17,545 bases of DNA from Desulfuromusa sp. GTDB taxonomy: Bacteria > Desulfobacterota > Desulfuromonadia > Desulfuromonadales > Geopsychrobacteraceae. The stretch spans positions 1 through 17,545 of the forward strand of contig JAOZOH010000057.1 of assembly GCA_029933365.1 (NCBI GenBank), written 5' to 3'. Under the pieces are notes generated by a model. That model was not told the DNA's origin and ran no database searches. It saw only the letters and a program-made list of their open reading frames with translations. Positions within the stretch are counted from its first letter, which is position 1. Each line of letters opens with the position of its first letter. Positions 1-6,659 of the stretch are shown here, in pieces. Position numbers and translations under genes: made by a program.

Positions 1-183
1 TCGAGTAGTCTAACTCAAATGAAGTAATTCTCCAATTCACGCTGAACCAAGACACTTGGATTGAATAAGTGGTTCAAAAATCTAAGTTGCACCCAGAGGT
101 TCAGCGGTGATTTTTGAGACGCTTAGGCAATTCAATGACTTATGCTATTTGCTGTCGAGTATTCATTGATTCAAGTTAGAAAC
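1..183. other. Gene-free structured intergenic region
   Basis: I see no credible coding region here. The stretch lies downstream of the livF terminator and contains two perfect 9-bp inverted repeats. One is CGCTGAACC at 40-48 against GGTTCAGCG at 98-106. With one bulged base it extends to TCACGCTGAACC (37-48) against GGTTCAGCGGTGA (98-110). The other is TCAAAAATC at 74-82 against GATTTTTGA at 109-117. The two pairs interlock rather than nest, so they could form a pseudoknot or alternative hairpins. A smaller stem pairs 53-57 with 67-71. It could be a structured RNA, the leader of a gene beyond the left edge, or the remnant end of a mobile element. The sequence does not decide between these. 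Confidence 0.35.
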
Positions 184-206
184 AAAAAAGCGCCCAAAAG
201 GGCGCC
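184..206 (-). terminator. Intrinsic terminator of the liv operon
   Basis: Read on the minus strand, GCGCCC, a TTTT loop and GGGCGC (bases 205-190) are followed directly by six T residues (189-184). It lies about 25 bases after the livF stop codon. This is a textbook rho-independent terminator and marks the end of the operon. Confidence 0.88.
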
Positions 207-229
207 AAGAAAAAGATTTTGAAACTATT

Positions 230-937
230 TTATATTCCCAAATAAGCTTTTCTTACATCATCATTAGCCAACAGATTGTCAGCAGAATCAACCACAGTGA
301 TCCGCCCATTCTCCATCACATACCCTCGATCAGCTAATTTCAATGCCTGGTTAGCGTTCTGCTCAACCAAGAAAATCGTCGTATTGCTCTCTTTGTTGAT
401 CTGGCGAATAATTTCAAAAATCTGCTTAATAATCAACGGCGCTAATCCCAGAGAAGGTTCATCAAGCAGCAAAACTCTGGGTCGTGCCATCAGTGCCCGG
501 GAAATTGCCAACATCTGCTGTTCCCCCCCCGACAAGGTACCACCAAGCTGATTACGGCGTTTTTCAAGAATTGGGAACAAGGTCATGACATAGTTCATAT
601 CCTGCTGGATCAAACGCTTATTCTTGCGCAAAAAAGCACCCATTTCGAGATTTTCCCGTACTGTCAGATCAGGAAATATCCGTCTCCCTTCAGGAACCTG
701 GACAATACCTTTATCTACAATTTTCTCAGCACCAAGTCCCTGGATTGGATCACCATCAAGGAGAATTTCACCCGTACGTGGTGGAGTAATCCCACAGACA
801 GACATCAGAGTGGTGGTTTTACCCGCACCATTGGCTCCGATAAGAGCAACGATCTCACCCTCTTTAATCTCTATAGAAACATCTTTCAGAGCCTGTATAT
901 TTCCGTAAAATGTTTGGATATTACGTATAATAAGCAT
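230..937 (-). CDS. livF: Branched-chain amino acid ABC transporter, ATPase LivF
   Basis: This is one of the two cytoplasmic ATPases that power import of leucine, isoleucine and valine by a LIV-I-type transporter. The 235-residue length is normal for LivF. Walker A GANGAGKT is at residues 34-41, the Q-loop/TVRENL region near 80-98, the signature LSGGEQQ at 135-141 and Walker B VLLLDE at 155-160. The usual switch histidine position reads EQN (about 192-194), as is typical of LivF proteins. It is the last gene of the operon and ends 25 bases before an intrinsic terminator. Unlike the other junctions downstream of livH, it is separated from livG by 146 bp, almost all of it a palindromic element. 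Its ribosome binding site is weak (a GAG about 9 bases before ATG). Family assignment is firm; the exact amino acid range is inferred from the family. Confidence 0.96.
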   Translation of the reverse strand: MLIIRNIQTFYGNIQALKDVSIEIKEGEIVALIGANGAGKTTTLMSVCGITPPRTGEILLDGDPIQGLGAEKIVDKGIVQVPEGRRIFPDLTVRENLEMGAFLRKNKRLIQQDMNYVMTLFPILEKRRNQLGGTLSGGEQQMLAISRALMARPRVLLLDEPSLGLAPLIIKQIFEIIRQINKESNTTIFLVEQNANQALKLADRGYVMENGRITVVDSADNLLANDDVRKAYLGI

Positions 938-959
938 AATTAGTCTCGTTAATAAATAG

Positions 960-1085
960 GATGGCTAAGCACAAATTTCGTCCAACCACGCGGAGTAATT
1001 TTCAGGGGCGAAGACATACATTAGTATGTCGAGATCCTGTAAATTTACGACAACGCCGTGGGACGGATATTTTTGCAACGCCATC
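960..1085. repeat. 126-bp palindromic MITE-like element between livG and livF
   Basis: The segment is an imperfect palindrome along its whole length. The ends are GATGGC (960-965) and GCCATC (1080-1085). The centre is GACATAC (1013-1019), loop ATTA (1020-1023) and GTATGTC (1024-1030). Between these, matching blocks occur in order on both arms: CGTCC (979-983 against the complement in 1060-1066), CACG, a TAATTTTCAGG-like block, and GACATAC. On the minus strand the right-hand end overlaps the TGA stop of livG (1086-1084). This arrangement fits a small non-autonomous palindromic element (MITE/REP class) that inserted at the livG stop. Alternatively it may be a long intra-operon RNA hairpin. I found no second copy in the window. 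Confidence 0.6.
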
Positions 1086-1884
1086 AAGCATCAGTCTCTT
1101 CTCCCAGGTAGGCCTCAATAACCTTCGGATTATCCTTGATTTCCCGGGGGCTCCCCTCAGCAATCTTCTTGCCATATTCCATAACATAGATGGGATCAGA
1201 AATATTCATAACCAGTTTCATGTCATGCTCTATCAACAGAATAGCCATTTCCTCCTCGGCACTGATTTTACAGATCAGTTTCTCAAGATCGGAGGTTTCA
1301 TGAGGGTTCATTCCGGCAGCGGGTTCATCAAGCAACAACAAGAAAGGATCCGTTGCCATCGCCCTGGCGATTTCCAGGCGTCGTTGCGCACCATAGGGGA
1401 GGTTCTTGGAAAATTCGTTGGCAAAATCAGCCAAGCCAACTTTTTCAAGCAACTGATAACTCGATTCAACAATCTGCCGCTCTTCCTCACGAACCGCTTT
1501 ACCTCTAACAACCGCTTTGAAAATTCCCGAATTAGTTCGACAGTGACGTCCAATCATGACATTTTCAAGAACTGTCATATCGGGAAACAGACGAATGTTT
1601 TGGAAGGTACGTGCCAAACCCATTTCAGTGACTTTATTTGGTTTCAATCCATTCAGACGGCGCGTCTTCATACCTTTAGGATGAAGTAAGATATCCCCTT
1701 TAGTTGGATTATAAATCCCGGTGATACAGTTGAAAAATGTTGTTTTCCCCGCACCGTTCGGACCAATCAATGCAGCAATATCGCCTTCGTAGACCTCCAG
1801 AGTTACACTATCGACAGCCCGCAGGCCGCCAAAATCCATTGTCAGGCTTTTAACTTCAAGTAGTTTATGTCTATTTTCAGCCAT
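1084..1884 (-). CDS. livG: Branched-chain amino acid ABC transporter, ATPase LivG
   Basis: This is the second cytoplasmic ATPase of the LIV importer and pairs with LivF. It has 266 residues, normal for LivG. Walker A GPNGAGKT lies at 41-48, the Q-loop ARTFQNIRLF at about 91-100, a LivG-type degenerate signature (LPYGAQRRLEIARA) at 162-175, Walker B LLLLDE at 182-187 and the switch His at 220 (IEHDM). The C-terminal tail EAYLG is the usual end of the family, followed by only five more residues. The ATG overlaps the end of livM by 8 bp (ATGGCTGA), which implies translational coupling. The stop codon touches a 126-bp palindromic element, so the last residues (EETDA) may have been altered by its insertion. 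Confidence 0.96.
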   Translation of the reverse strand: MAENRHKLLEVKSLTMDFGGLRAVDSVTLEVYEGDIAALIGPNGAGKTTFFNCITGIYNPTKGDILLHPKGMKTRRLNGLKPNKVTEMGLARTFQNIRLFPDMTVLENVMIGRHCRTNSGIFKAVVRGKAVREEERQIVESSYQLLEKVGLADFANEFSKNLPYGAQRRLEIARAMATDPFLLLLDEPAAGMNPHETSDLEKLICKISAEEEMAILLIEHDMKLVMNISDPIYVMEYGKKIAEGSPREIKDNPKVIEAYLGEETDA

Positions 1885-3103
1885 TGTTGGTTTTTTCCTT
1901 CGAACCTTTATATTCGTACGTCTGCCGGAGGTTACTGATAATTCCCTGTGGACGGAAAATCATCATCAACACCATTGCTGCTCCGAATACCAGCATTCGG
2001 TATTCAGAAAAGGCACGCATATACTCTGGGAGTAATATCAAGAAAAACGCTCCGATAATTACCCCAAGAATCGAGCCCATACCACCAAGAACAACAATTG
2101 ATAAAATGATTGCCGATTCCATAAAAGTGAAGCTGGCGGGGTTGATAAATGTCGTTTTAGAAGCAAACAGAACCCCGACCATCCCAGCCCAGAAAGCACC
2201 AAGTGCGTAGGCAGACAGCTTGGTCCGAGCAATATCGATGCCCATAGCAACGCAGGCAATCTCATCTTCGCGCATGGCAATCCAGGCACGACCGATCCGG
2301 CTATTTCTTAAACGAGTCGTCACCAGAATAGTAAAAATCACCATCGCAATCATAATGTAATAGATATAAATGGTGGAATTTGCCAGACTCAGATCCATAC
2401 CAAAAAAACCGGGTTTATCAATATTAGCAATTCCACTTGGCCCGAATGACAAGCTGTCCCAGTTTTCCATGACGACTTTGAAGATCATCCCGAATCCAAG
2501 GGTCACTATTGCTAAATAATCGCCGCGCAAACGCAGAATCGGGAAACCAAGGATAACACCAAAGAGACAACCGAGAATGCCGCCAATCGGTAGGGTGGTC
2601 CAGAATCCTAGATCGAAATGGTGGTTCAGCAATGCATAAGTGTAAGCACCAACTCCGAAGAAGGCCACATATCCGAGATCGAGCAATCCAGCCAGACCGA
2701 CAGTGATATTCAATCCTAATCCCAAAACAACGTAGATTAGGGCAGAAATCATAATGGTACTTTGATAGGTATCAAAAACCAGTGGAAAAACCAGTGCCGC
2801 AAGCAATATAACCCCCATTGCTTTGTAGCGGAATGACATATCCTCAAGCAACAACTGCGTCTTACTGCGGATTTCTCCCCCCTCATCAGCAACTTTCTTT
2901 CTCACCTGCTGTCGCGCCAGCATATAGCGCCAGAGGTAAGACAGGATAAAACTGCCGATTGCCACCCAGACCAAGTTCATCCAGCGCCAGATAACCACCT
3001 GATCCATGGTATTGACACGCACAACCATCAGCGGAAAGGTCAGAAAGACAAACCAGATAGACACCAAAATTGATTGTTTAAAATCCTGTAGCATATCCTG
3101 CAC
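1877..3103 (-). CDS. livM: Branched-chain amino acid ABC transporter, permease LivM
   Basis: LivM is the second inner-membrane permease subunit and forms the translocation channel with LivH. The 408-residue protein starts with a membrane-associated N-terminal extension (hydrophobic stretches at about 11-28 and 44-60, then a charged linker with many K, R and E). This extension is seen in longer LivM proteins. The BPD_transp_2 core follows from about residue 95, with the conserved block LNITVGLAGLLDLGYVAFFG near 130-149. Near 280 is the cytoplasmic loop GRAWIAMREDEIA that contacts the ATPase. The start I favour is GTG at 3103, because AGAAGG (3116-3111) lies 7 bases upstream. An in-frame ATG at 3094 would put it 16 bases away. 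Two bases separate the livH stop from this start. Confidence 0.95.
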   Translation of the reverse strand: MQDMLQDFKQSILVSIWFVFLTFPLMVVRVNTMDQVVIWRWMNLVWVAIGSFILSYLWRYMLARQQVRKKVADEGGEIRSKTQLLLEDMSFRYKAMGVILLAALVFPLVFDTYQSTIMISALIYVVLGLGLNITVGLAGLLDLGYVAFFGVGAYTYALLNHHFDLGFWTTLPIGGILGCLFGVILGFPILRLRGDYLAIVTLGFGMIFKVVMENWDSLSFGPSGIANIDKPGFFGMDLSLANSTIYIYYIMIAMVIFTILVTTRLRNSRIGRAWIAMREDEIACVAMGIDIARTKLSAYALGAFWAGMVGVLFASKTTFINPASFTFMESAIILSIVVLGGMGSILGVIIGAFFLILLPEYMRAFSEYRMLVFGAAMVLMMIFRPQGIISNLRQTYEYKGSKEKTNNG

Positions 3104-3105
3104 CT

Positions 3106-4014
3106 TTAAACCTTCTGCTTATGGGACTTACCGAGAATTCCAGCAGGTCTCAGGATCAGGATAAAAACCAGCAAACCAAAGGTAAAAACATCCTCATAGT
3201 CACTGGAAATATAGCCAGCCGCAAAACTTTCTGCCCAACCAAGAACCAGGCCACCGAGCACTGCCCCCGGAATGGAACCAATACCACCTAAAACCGCAGC
3301 AGTAAAGGCCTTTACCCCGGCCAGAAAACCAATATAAAAGTTAACCTGACCGATATAGGAGGCGACCAGAACACCACCAATAGCAGCCAGAGCTGAACCG
3401 ATTATAAACGTCAGTGAAATAATCCGATCAACATTAACCCCGACCAAACGCGCCATATTCATATCCTGCTGGGTCGCACGCATCGCCTTTCCGACCCTGG
3501 TCTTCTTGATCAACAGGGTCAGAAGAATCATGGATATAACAGTCGTCACCAGGATCACCAACTCAGGAGAGCCAATAATATGAGCAACCGGCTCCATGAA
3601 AGCAAAATCAGGGATCAATCGGGGAAACGGCAAGAAATCTGGAGTCTGAACCAACAACACATAATTCTGTAGAAAAATTGACATCCCAATAGCACTGATC
3701 AACGGTGATAAACGTGGAGCGCCGCGCAATGGACGATAAGCGACTTTTTCCAGAGTATAGCCGTAAGCACAAGCATAGATGACCGCAATAATTCCAGCCA
3801 ATATCAGAATAGAAACTCCGCTTAATCCGTAAATAGTACAGACCCCAGCAACAATCAGAGCAACAAACGCCCCGATCATATATATTTCACCATGGGCGAA
3901 GTTGATTAACTGAATGATGCCGTAGACCATGGTGTAACCCAAAGCAATCAAGGCATAGATACTACCCCGGGTTAATCCGCCGAAGAAGAGTTGCAGAAAA
4001 TATTCAAAATCCAT
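3106..4014 (-). CDS. livH: Branched-chain amino acid ABC transporter, permease LivH
   Basis: LivH is the first inner-membrane permease subunit of the LIV importer. The 302-residue protein is almost entirely hydrophobic helices. It has the hallmark N-terminal block YALIALGYTMVYGIIQLINF followed by AHGEIYMIGAF. The ATPase-contacting loop KKTRVGKAMRATQQD lies near residues 165-180, and the C-terminal RPAGILG motif is present. I chose the ATG at 4014, giving MDFEYFLQ, because it matches the usual N-terminus of the family. A TTG three codons upstream (4023) is in frame but has no spaced ribosome binding site. The gene follows livK after a strong stem-loop and is almost contiguous with livM. Confidence 0.95.
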   Translation of the reverse strand: MDFEYFLQLFFGGLTRGSIYALIALGYTMVYGIIQLINFAHGEIYMIGAFVALIVAGVCTIYGLSGVSILILAGIIAVIYACAYGYTLEKVAYRPLRGAPRLSPLISAIGMSIFLQNYVLLVQTPDFLPFPRLIPDFAFMEPVAHIIGSPELVILVTTVISMILLTLLIKKTRVGKAMRATQQDMNMARLVGVNVDRIISLTFIIGSALAAIGGVLVASYIGQVNFYIGFLAGVKAFTAAVLGGIGSIPGAVLGGLVLGWAESFAAGYISSDYEDVFTFGLLVFILILRPAGILGKSHKQKV

Positions 4015-4069
4015 AAATAACAACCGACCGTTGAGAGAAAATGCCTGTATTTTTCCAATTTTAACAAAA

Positions 4070-4106
4070 TTTCAGGGGACTGGTAAAGAACACCAGCCCC
4101 CTGAAA
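4070..4106 (-). terminator. livK-livH intergenic stem-loop (attenuator or partial terminator)
   Basis: On the minus strand the arm 4106-4092 pairs over 15 positions with 4084-4070. One of these is a G-U wobble, and the loop is seven bases. The 3' side runs into TTTTGTTAAAATT. It stands between the binding-protein gene and the permease genes. In many ABC operons such a hairpin stabilises the 3' end of the binding-protein message or terminates part of transcription. The result is that binding protein exceeds membrane subunits. The structure is seen; its effect is inferred. Confidence 0.7.
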
Positions 4107-4165
4107 GGGCTTCATAAAACAGCGCGAAAAGATCAGAATAAACGCTGCTTATTCATCTATTGTAT

Positions 4166-5281
4166 TTACTTGAGTTCGGTAAAAGCGCCATTCTCAACTT
4201 TGTAAACTGAGAAACCAACACCTTCAGCATCACCCTTACTGTCGAACTTGATCTTACCGACCGGAGTGTCAACGTACTGAGTACGCAGAACCTTTGTGAC
4301 TGCATCATAATCGGTGGAACCGGCTTTTTCGATAGCATTCAGCAACGCAAGAGCAGCAGAATAGCCTTCCTGGAAGAAAGCACCCGGCTCAGCACCATAC
4401 TCAGCCTTGAACTCAGCTGTTGCAGCAGCATTGAGGGGAATACTGGAAAGATCTTGAGGACCGGTGACATAGGCACCGTTTGCAGCATCGCCAGCAACTT
4501 TCAGGAAACTATCATCTTTAACACCATCATCAGAGATAAAAACAGTCTTGAGCCGCTTACGCTGCATTTGTGAAACCAATTTGGAAGCCTCAGGATGATA
4601 ACCACCAAAAATTAAAGCCTCTGCTTTATTTTTACGAACTTTTTGAACAATTGAGGAATAATCCATTGCACCTGGTGTCACTCCTTCAAACAGAACGACT
4701 TCAACTTTTCCAGACTCATCCAGATATTTTTTGGCAAAATCGGCAAAGCCTTTACCGTAGTCACCTTTGTCATGCAGAACTGCAACTTTTTTCACCCCAA
4801 GTTTATTGATGGCAAAATCAACAGCCATTTTAGCCTGCATATCATCAGAAGCGATGGTACGGAAGAAGTTAGGATAATCACCACTTTGGGTCAGTGGTGG
4901 ATTGGTTGCAGATGGTGACATTACTGGGATTTTGGCATCTTTATAGATACCAAGAGCAGCCTTGGTTGCACCAGAGCAGATATGGCCAAGAACAACATCG
5001 GCACCATCAGTAACCAACTTGGTTGCTGTATTGGTGGCAATCTCTGGTTTACATTGATCATCCTGAATCAACAGTTCAACTTGCTTACCAAGAACGCCGC
5101 CCTTAGCATTGATCTTCTTGACCACTAGTTGCGCAGCTTTCATAGCAGGGATACCGTAGGGAGCCAAGTCACCGCTGTGAGGACCTGCTACACCAAGTTT
5201 AATAGTATCTGCAGCAAAACCTGTCGCTGCCATGCTCAAGACGAGAGCTAAGGTTGAAATTAAGACTGTCATTTTTTTCAT
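4166..5281 (-). CDS. livK: Branched-chain amino acid periplasmic binding protein (LivK/LivJ type)
   Basis: This is the periplasmic receptor that binds branched-chain amino acids and delivers them to LivHMGF. A Sec signal peptide is evident: MKK, then a hydrophobic core to about residue 22, with cleavage likely near GFA-AD (23/24). The mature part is a type I periplasmic binding fold (Peripla_BP_6) starting DTIKLGVAGPHSGDLAPYG. Cys77 and Cys102 have the same 25-residue spacing as the disulfide cysteines of E. coli LIV-binding proteins. The following SATNPPLTQSG block is also conserved in the family. The total of 371 residues is normal. ATG at 5281 is preceded by AGGAGG (5294-5289) at 7 bases, the best ribosome binding site of the operon. 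The gene is promoter-proximal. The substrate could also be another amino acid or a short-chain amide. Confidence 0.94.
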   Translation of the reverse strand: MKKMTVLISTLALVLSMAATGFAADTIKLGVAGPHSGDLAPYGIPAMKAAQLVVKKINAKGGVLGKQVELLIQDDQCKPEIATNTATKLVTDGADVVLGHICSGATKAALGIYKDAKIPVMSPSATNPPLTQSGDYPNFFRTIASDDMQAKMAVDFAINKLGVKKVAVLHDKGDYGKGFADFAKKYLDESGKVEVVLFEGVTPGAMDYSSIVQKVRKNKAEALIFGGYHPEASKLVSQMQRKRLKTVFISDDGVKDDSFLKVAGDAANGAYVTGPQDLSSIPLNAAATAEFKAEYGAEPGAFFQEGYSAALALLNAIEKAGSTDYDAVTKVLRTQYVDTPVGKIKFDSKGDAEGVGFSVYKVENGAFTELK

Positions 5282-5347
5282 GTGTGTGCCTCCTGATAAT
5301 TAAAGGTAGAGAGTAGAGAAAAAAAACAATGGTTTATAGAACTGCTA

Positions 5348-5376
5348 GGTATAATTCAAAGCAGAAAAGTGGTCAA
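5348..5376 (-). promoter_or_regulatory. Sigma70-like promoter for the liv operon
   Basis: On the minus strand TTGACC (5376-5371) and TATACC (5353-5348) are separated by exactly 17 bases. Transcription would begin near 5341 and leave a leader of about 60 bases before livK. The match is good at both boxes, and it sits directly upstream of the first gene. Confidence 0.6.
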
Positions 5377-5429
5377 GAATAAACCTCATATATAAACAAA
5401 CTTGCAAAAATGATTGTAAATTAAGTTGA

Positions 5430-5453
5430 TTTTTAGCCACTTCAGACTAAAAA
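5430..5453 (-). terminator. AT-rich stem-loop after the unknown gene, possible weak terminator
   Basis: Bases 5453-5445 can pair with 5438-5430 (TTTTTAGTC against GGCTAAAAA, one G-U pair) around a six-base loop. It lies 15 bases after the stop of the 5468-6412 gene. It is not followed by a clean T run, so termination would be weak. Confidence 0.3.
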
Positions 5454-5467
5454 CCACCCCCAAAATA

Positions 5468-6412
5468 TTAATTATTATTGAATTGCCTTTTCATCTCCTC
5501 AAGCATTGTGGAAATCTTTGACTGTTTGGCAACCAGCCTGGCAAGTTTCTGGAGATCAACATAGAATTTATCCATCTCTGTAGTGTTCAAATCTGCACTC
5601 ACCGTGGCAAATGCCTTTTCAACCTGAGCCACCCCAAATTTACCAATATGATTCCCAGCAATTGTTTTAAATATTGCGAAAGTGTGCTGCCGCTTCCGTT
5701 CATGATTCTGTTCTTGCGAACGCACCGATGTTTCTTCACGCTTGCGCCGATCTTCCAACAAATGTTTTCGCGTCCGCTGCCAAATCGGTCCCAGATCAGC
5801 GGACCCCATCAGGTCGGCCAAAACAATTTCATCGGCACTGCGAATTTCCAATAAATCCAATTTTGCTCCCGACAAACGAGTCACCGAAGTGGAAACATCT
5901 GCTGTCGTCTCTAGCTCTGTTTTACCTTCATGGAAAAAACCGAGGGCATAGCCGCTGTCATAAAAAATCAATGCTGTTTGATCTTCGGCGTAAATTCGTA
6001 GGCAAACCGTGAGACCATCGTCTTTGATCCGATCCAGCAGTGCACGCACGTCAAGGCGGCTCAAATCCTCCCCTTTTTGCAGATAGCGGCCATGCAGGAG
6101 AGCATGAATTCCCAACACCACATCAGATGATAAACGAAAAATATTTAAGACGGCACTCCCCTGGATAGAAATTTCAAAAATTTTGGCGATAGCATCATAA
6201 GCGATCAGGCGCTCGTTCTCATCTTTATCAACAAAGATCGAGCTGATCAATTTACCTTCCTCAAACAGAATAACCCCGGCTCCCTGGAGGGCATCAAAAC
6301 GGAGATAGCCAGTAAAAATGCTAACTCGCAGCTTCTCCATTGCCTCAGGAAGATTAATTCGAGCCGGATTAACTTTCTGTCTCACCGGGTTACCACGTGG
6401 CAGAAAAATCAT
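5468..6412 (-). CDS. Conserved protein of unknown function (DUF4388-like N-terminal region)
   Basis: I cannot name this 314-residue protein. It has no signal peptide or membrane segment, so it is probably cytoplasmic. Residues about 25-100 (KLRVSIFTGYLRFDALQ, then GAGVILFEEGKLISSIF) alternate short strands with turns. The style resembles DUF4388-type modules, which in delta-proteobacteria often lie next to response-regulator or small-GTPase proteins. A second similar half seems to run from about 115 to 175 (DGLTVCLRIYAEDQTALIFYDSGYALGFFHEG). From 205 to 245 it becomes highly charged and helical (many R, K, E and Q). It then ends in a compact helical region (GNHIGKFGVAQVEKAF onward) and a tail of three Asn. 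ATG at 6412 has GGAG 9 bases upstream. It is upstream of and co-oriented with livK, but the livK promoter lies between them, so a functional link is not implied. Confidence 0.75.
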   Translation of the reverse strand: MIFLPRGNPVRQKVNPARINLPEAMEKLRVSIFTGYLRFDALQGAGVILFEEGKLISSIFVDKDENERLIAYDAIAKIFEISIQGSAVLNIFRLSSDVVLGIHALLHGRYLQKGEDLSRLDVRALLDRIKDDGLTVCLRIYAEDQTALIFYDSGYALGFFHEGKTELETTADVSTSVTRLSGAKLDLLEIRSADEIVLADLMGSADLGPIWQRTRKHLLEDRRKREETSVRSQEQNHERKRQHTFAIFKTIAGNHIGKFGVAQVEKAFATVSADLNTTEMDKFYVDLQKLARLVAKQSKISTMLEEMKRQFNNN

Positions 6413-6460
6413 GGTTCAGGACTCCATAACAATTAAATATGAAAGGCCAGAGTAAAGTCA

Positions 6461-6622
6461 GGACTGTCCCCAGTCCCATCGGAGGCTGTCCCAGATGGCG
6501 CTAGTTTAAACACTTTTGTGTCCCCAGCATCATCGGGGGCTGTCCCAAGAGTTTACGGACCATGGAACAGTGGCGGTTCGCACCGCAAAAGCCCGGGACA
6601 GCCCCCATGCGGGTACAGTCCC
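6461..6622. repeat. GGGACTGTCCC-type repeat cluster, REP/MITE-like
   Basis: Three copies of a GC-rich unit of about 30 bases lie in the gap between two minus-strand genes. Copy A (6461-6492) and copy B (6519-6546) are direct repeats sharing GTCCCCAG, CATCGG and GGCTGTCCCA. Copy C (6594-6622) is inverted. GGGGGCTGTCCC at 6535-6546 is perfectly complementary to GGGACAGCCCCC at 6595-6606. The spacer holds a second small hairpin, GCGGT-TCGC-ACCGC (6573-6586). Nested palindromes of this kind are typical of REP sequences mobilised by RAYT transposases or of small MITEs. It may also act as the transcription end of the ABC-F gene, whose stop is about 40 bases away. No transposase is present in the window. 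Confidence 0.6.
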
Positions 6623-6659
6623 GATTTTGCTACTAATTTGTGCCGTTCTTACAGCGCCA

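Noticed and set aside
961..1689. 242-residue open frame on the plus strand across livG
   Set aside because: It is antisense to livG, which has every ABC ATPase motif. Its first part runs through the palindromic element, and it shows no recognisable domain.
4015..4023. TTG start three codons upstream of the livH ATG
   Set aside because: No properly spaced ribosome binding site supports it, and family members start near MDFEYFLQ.
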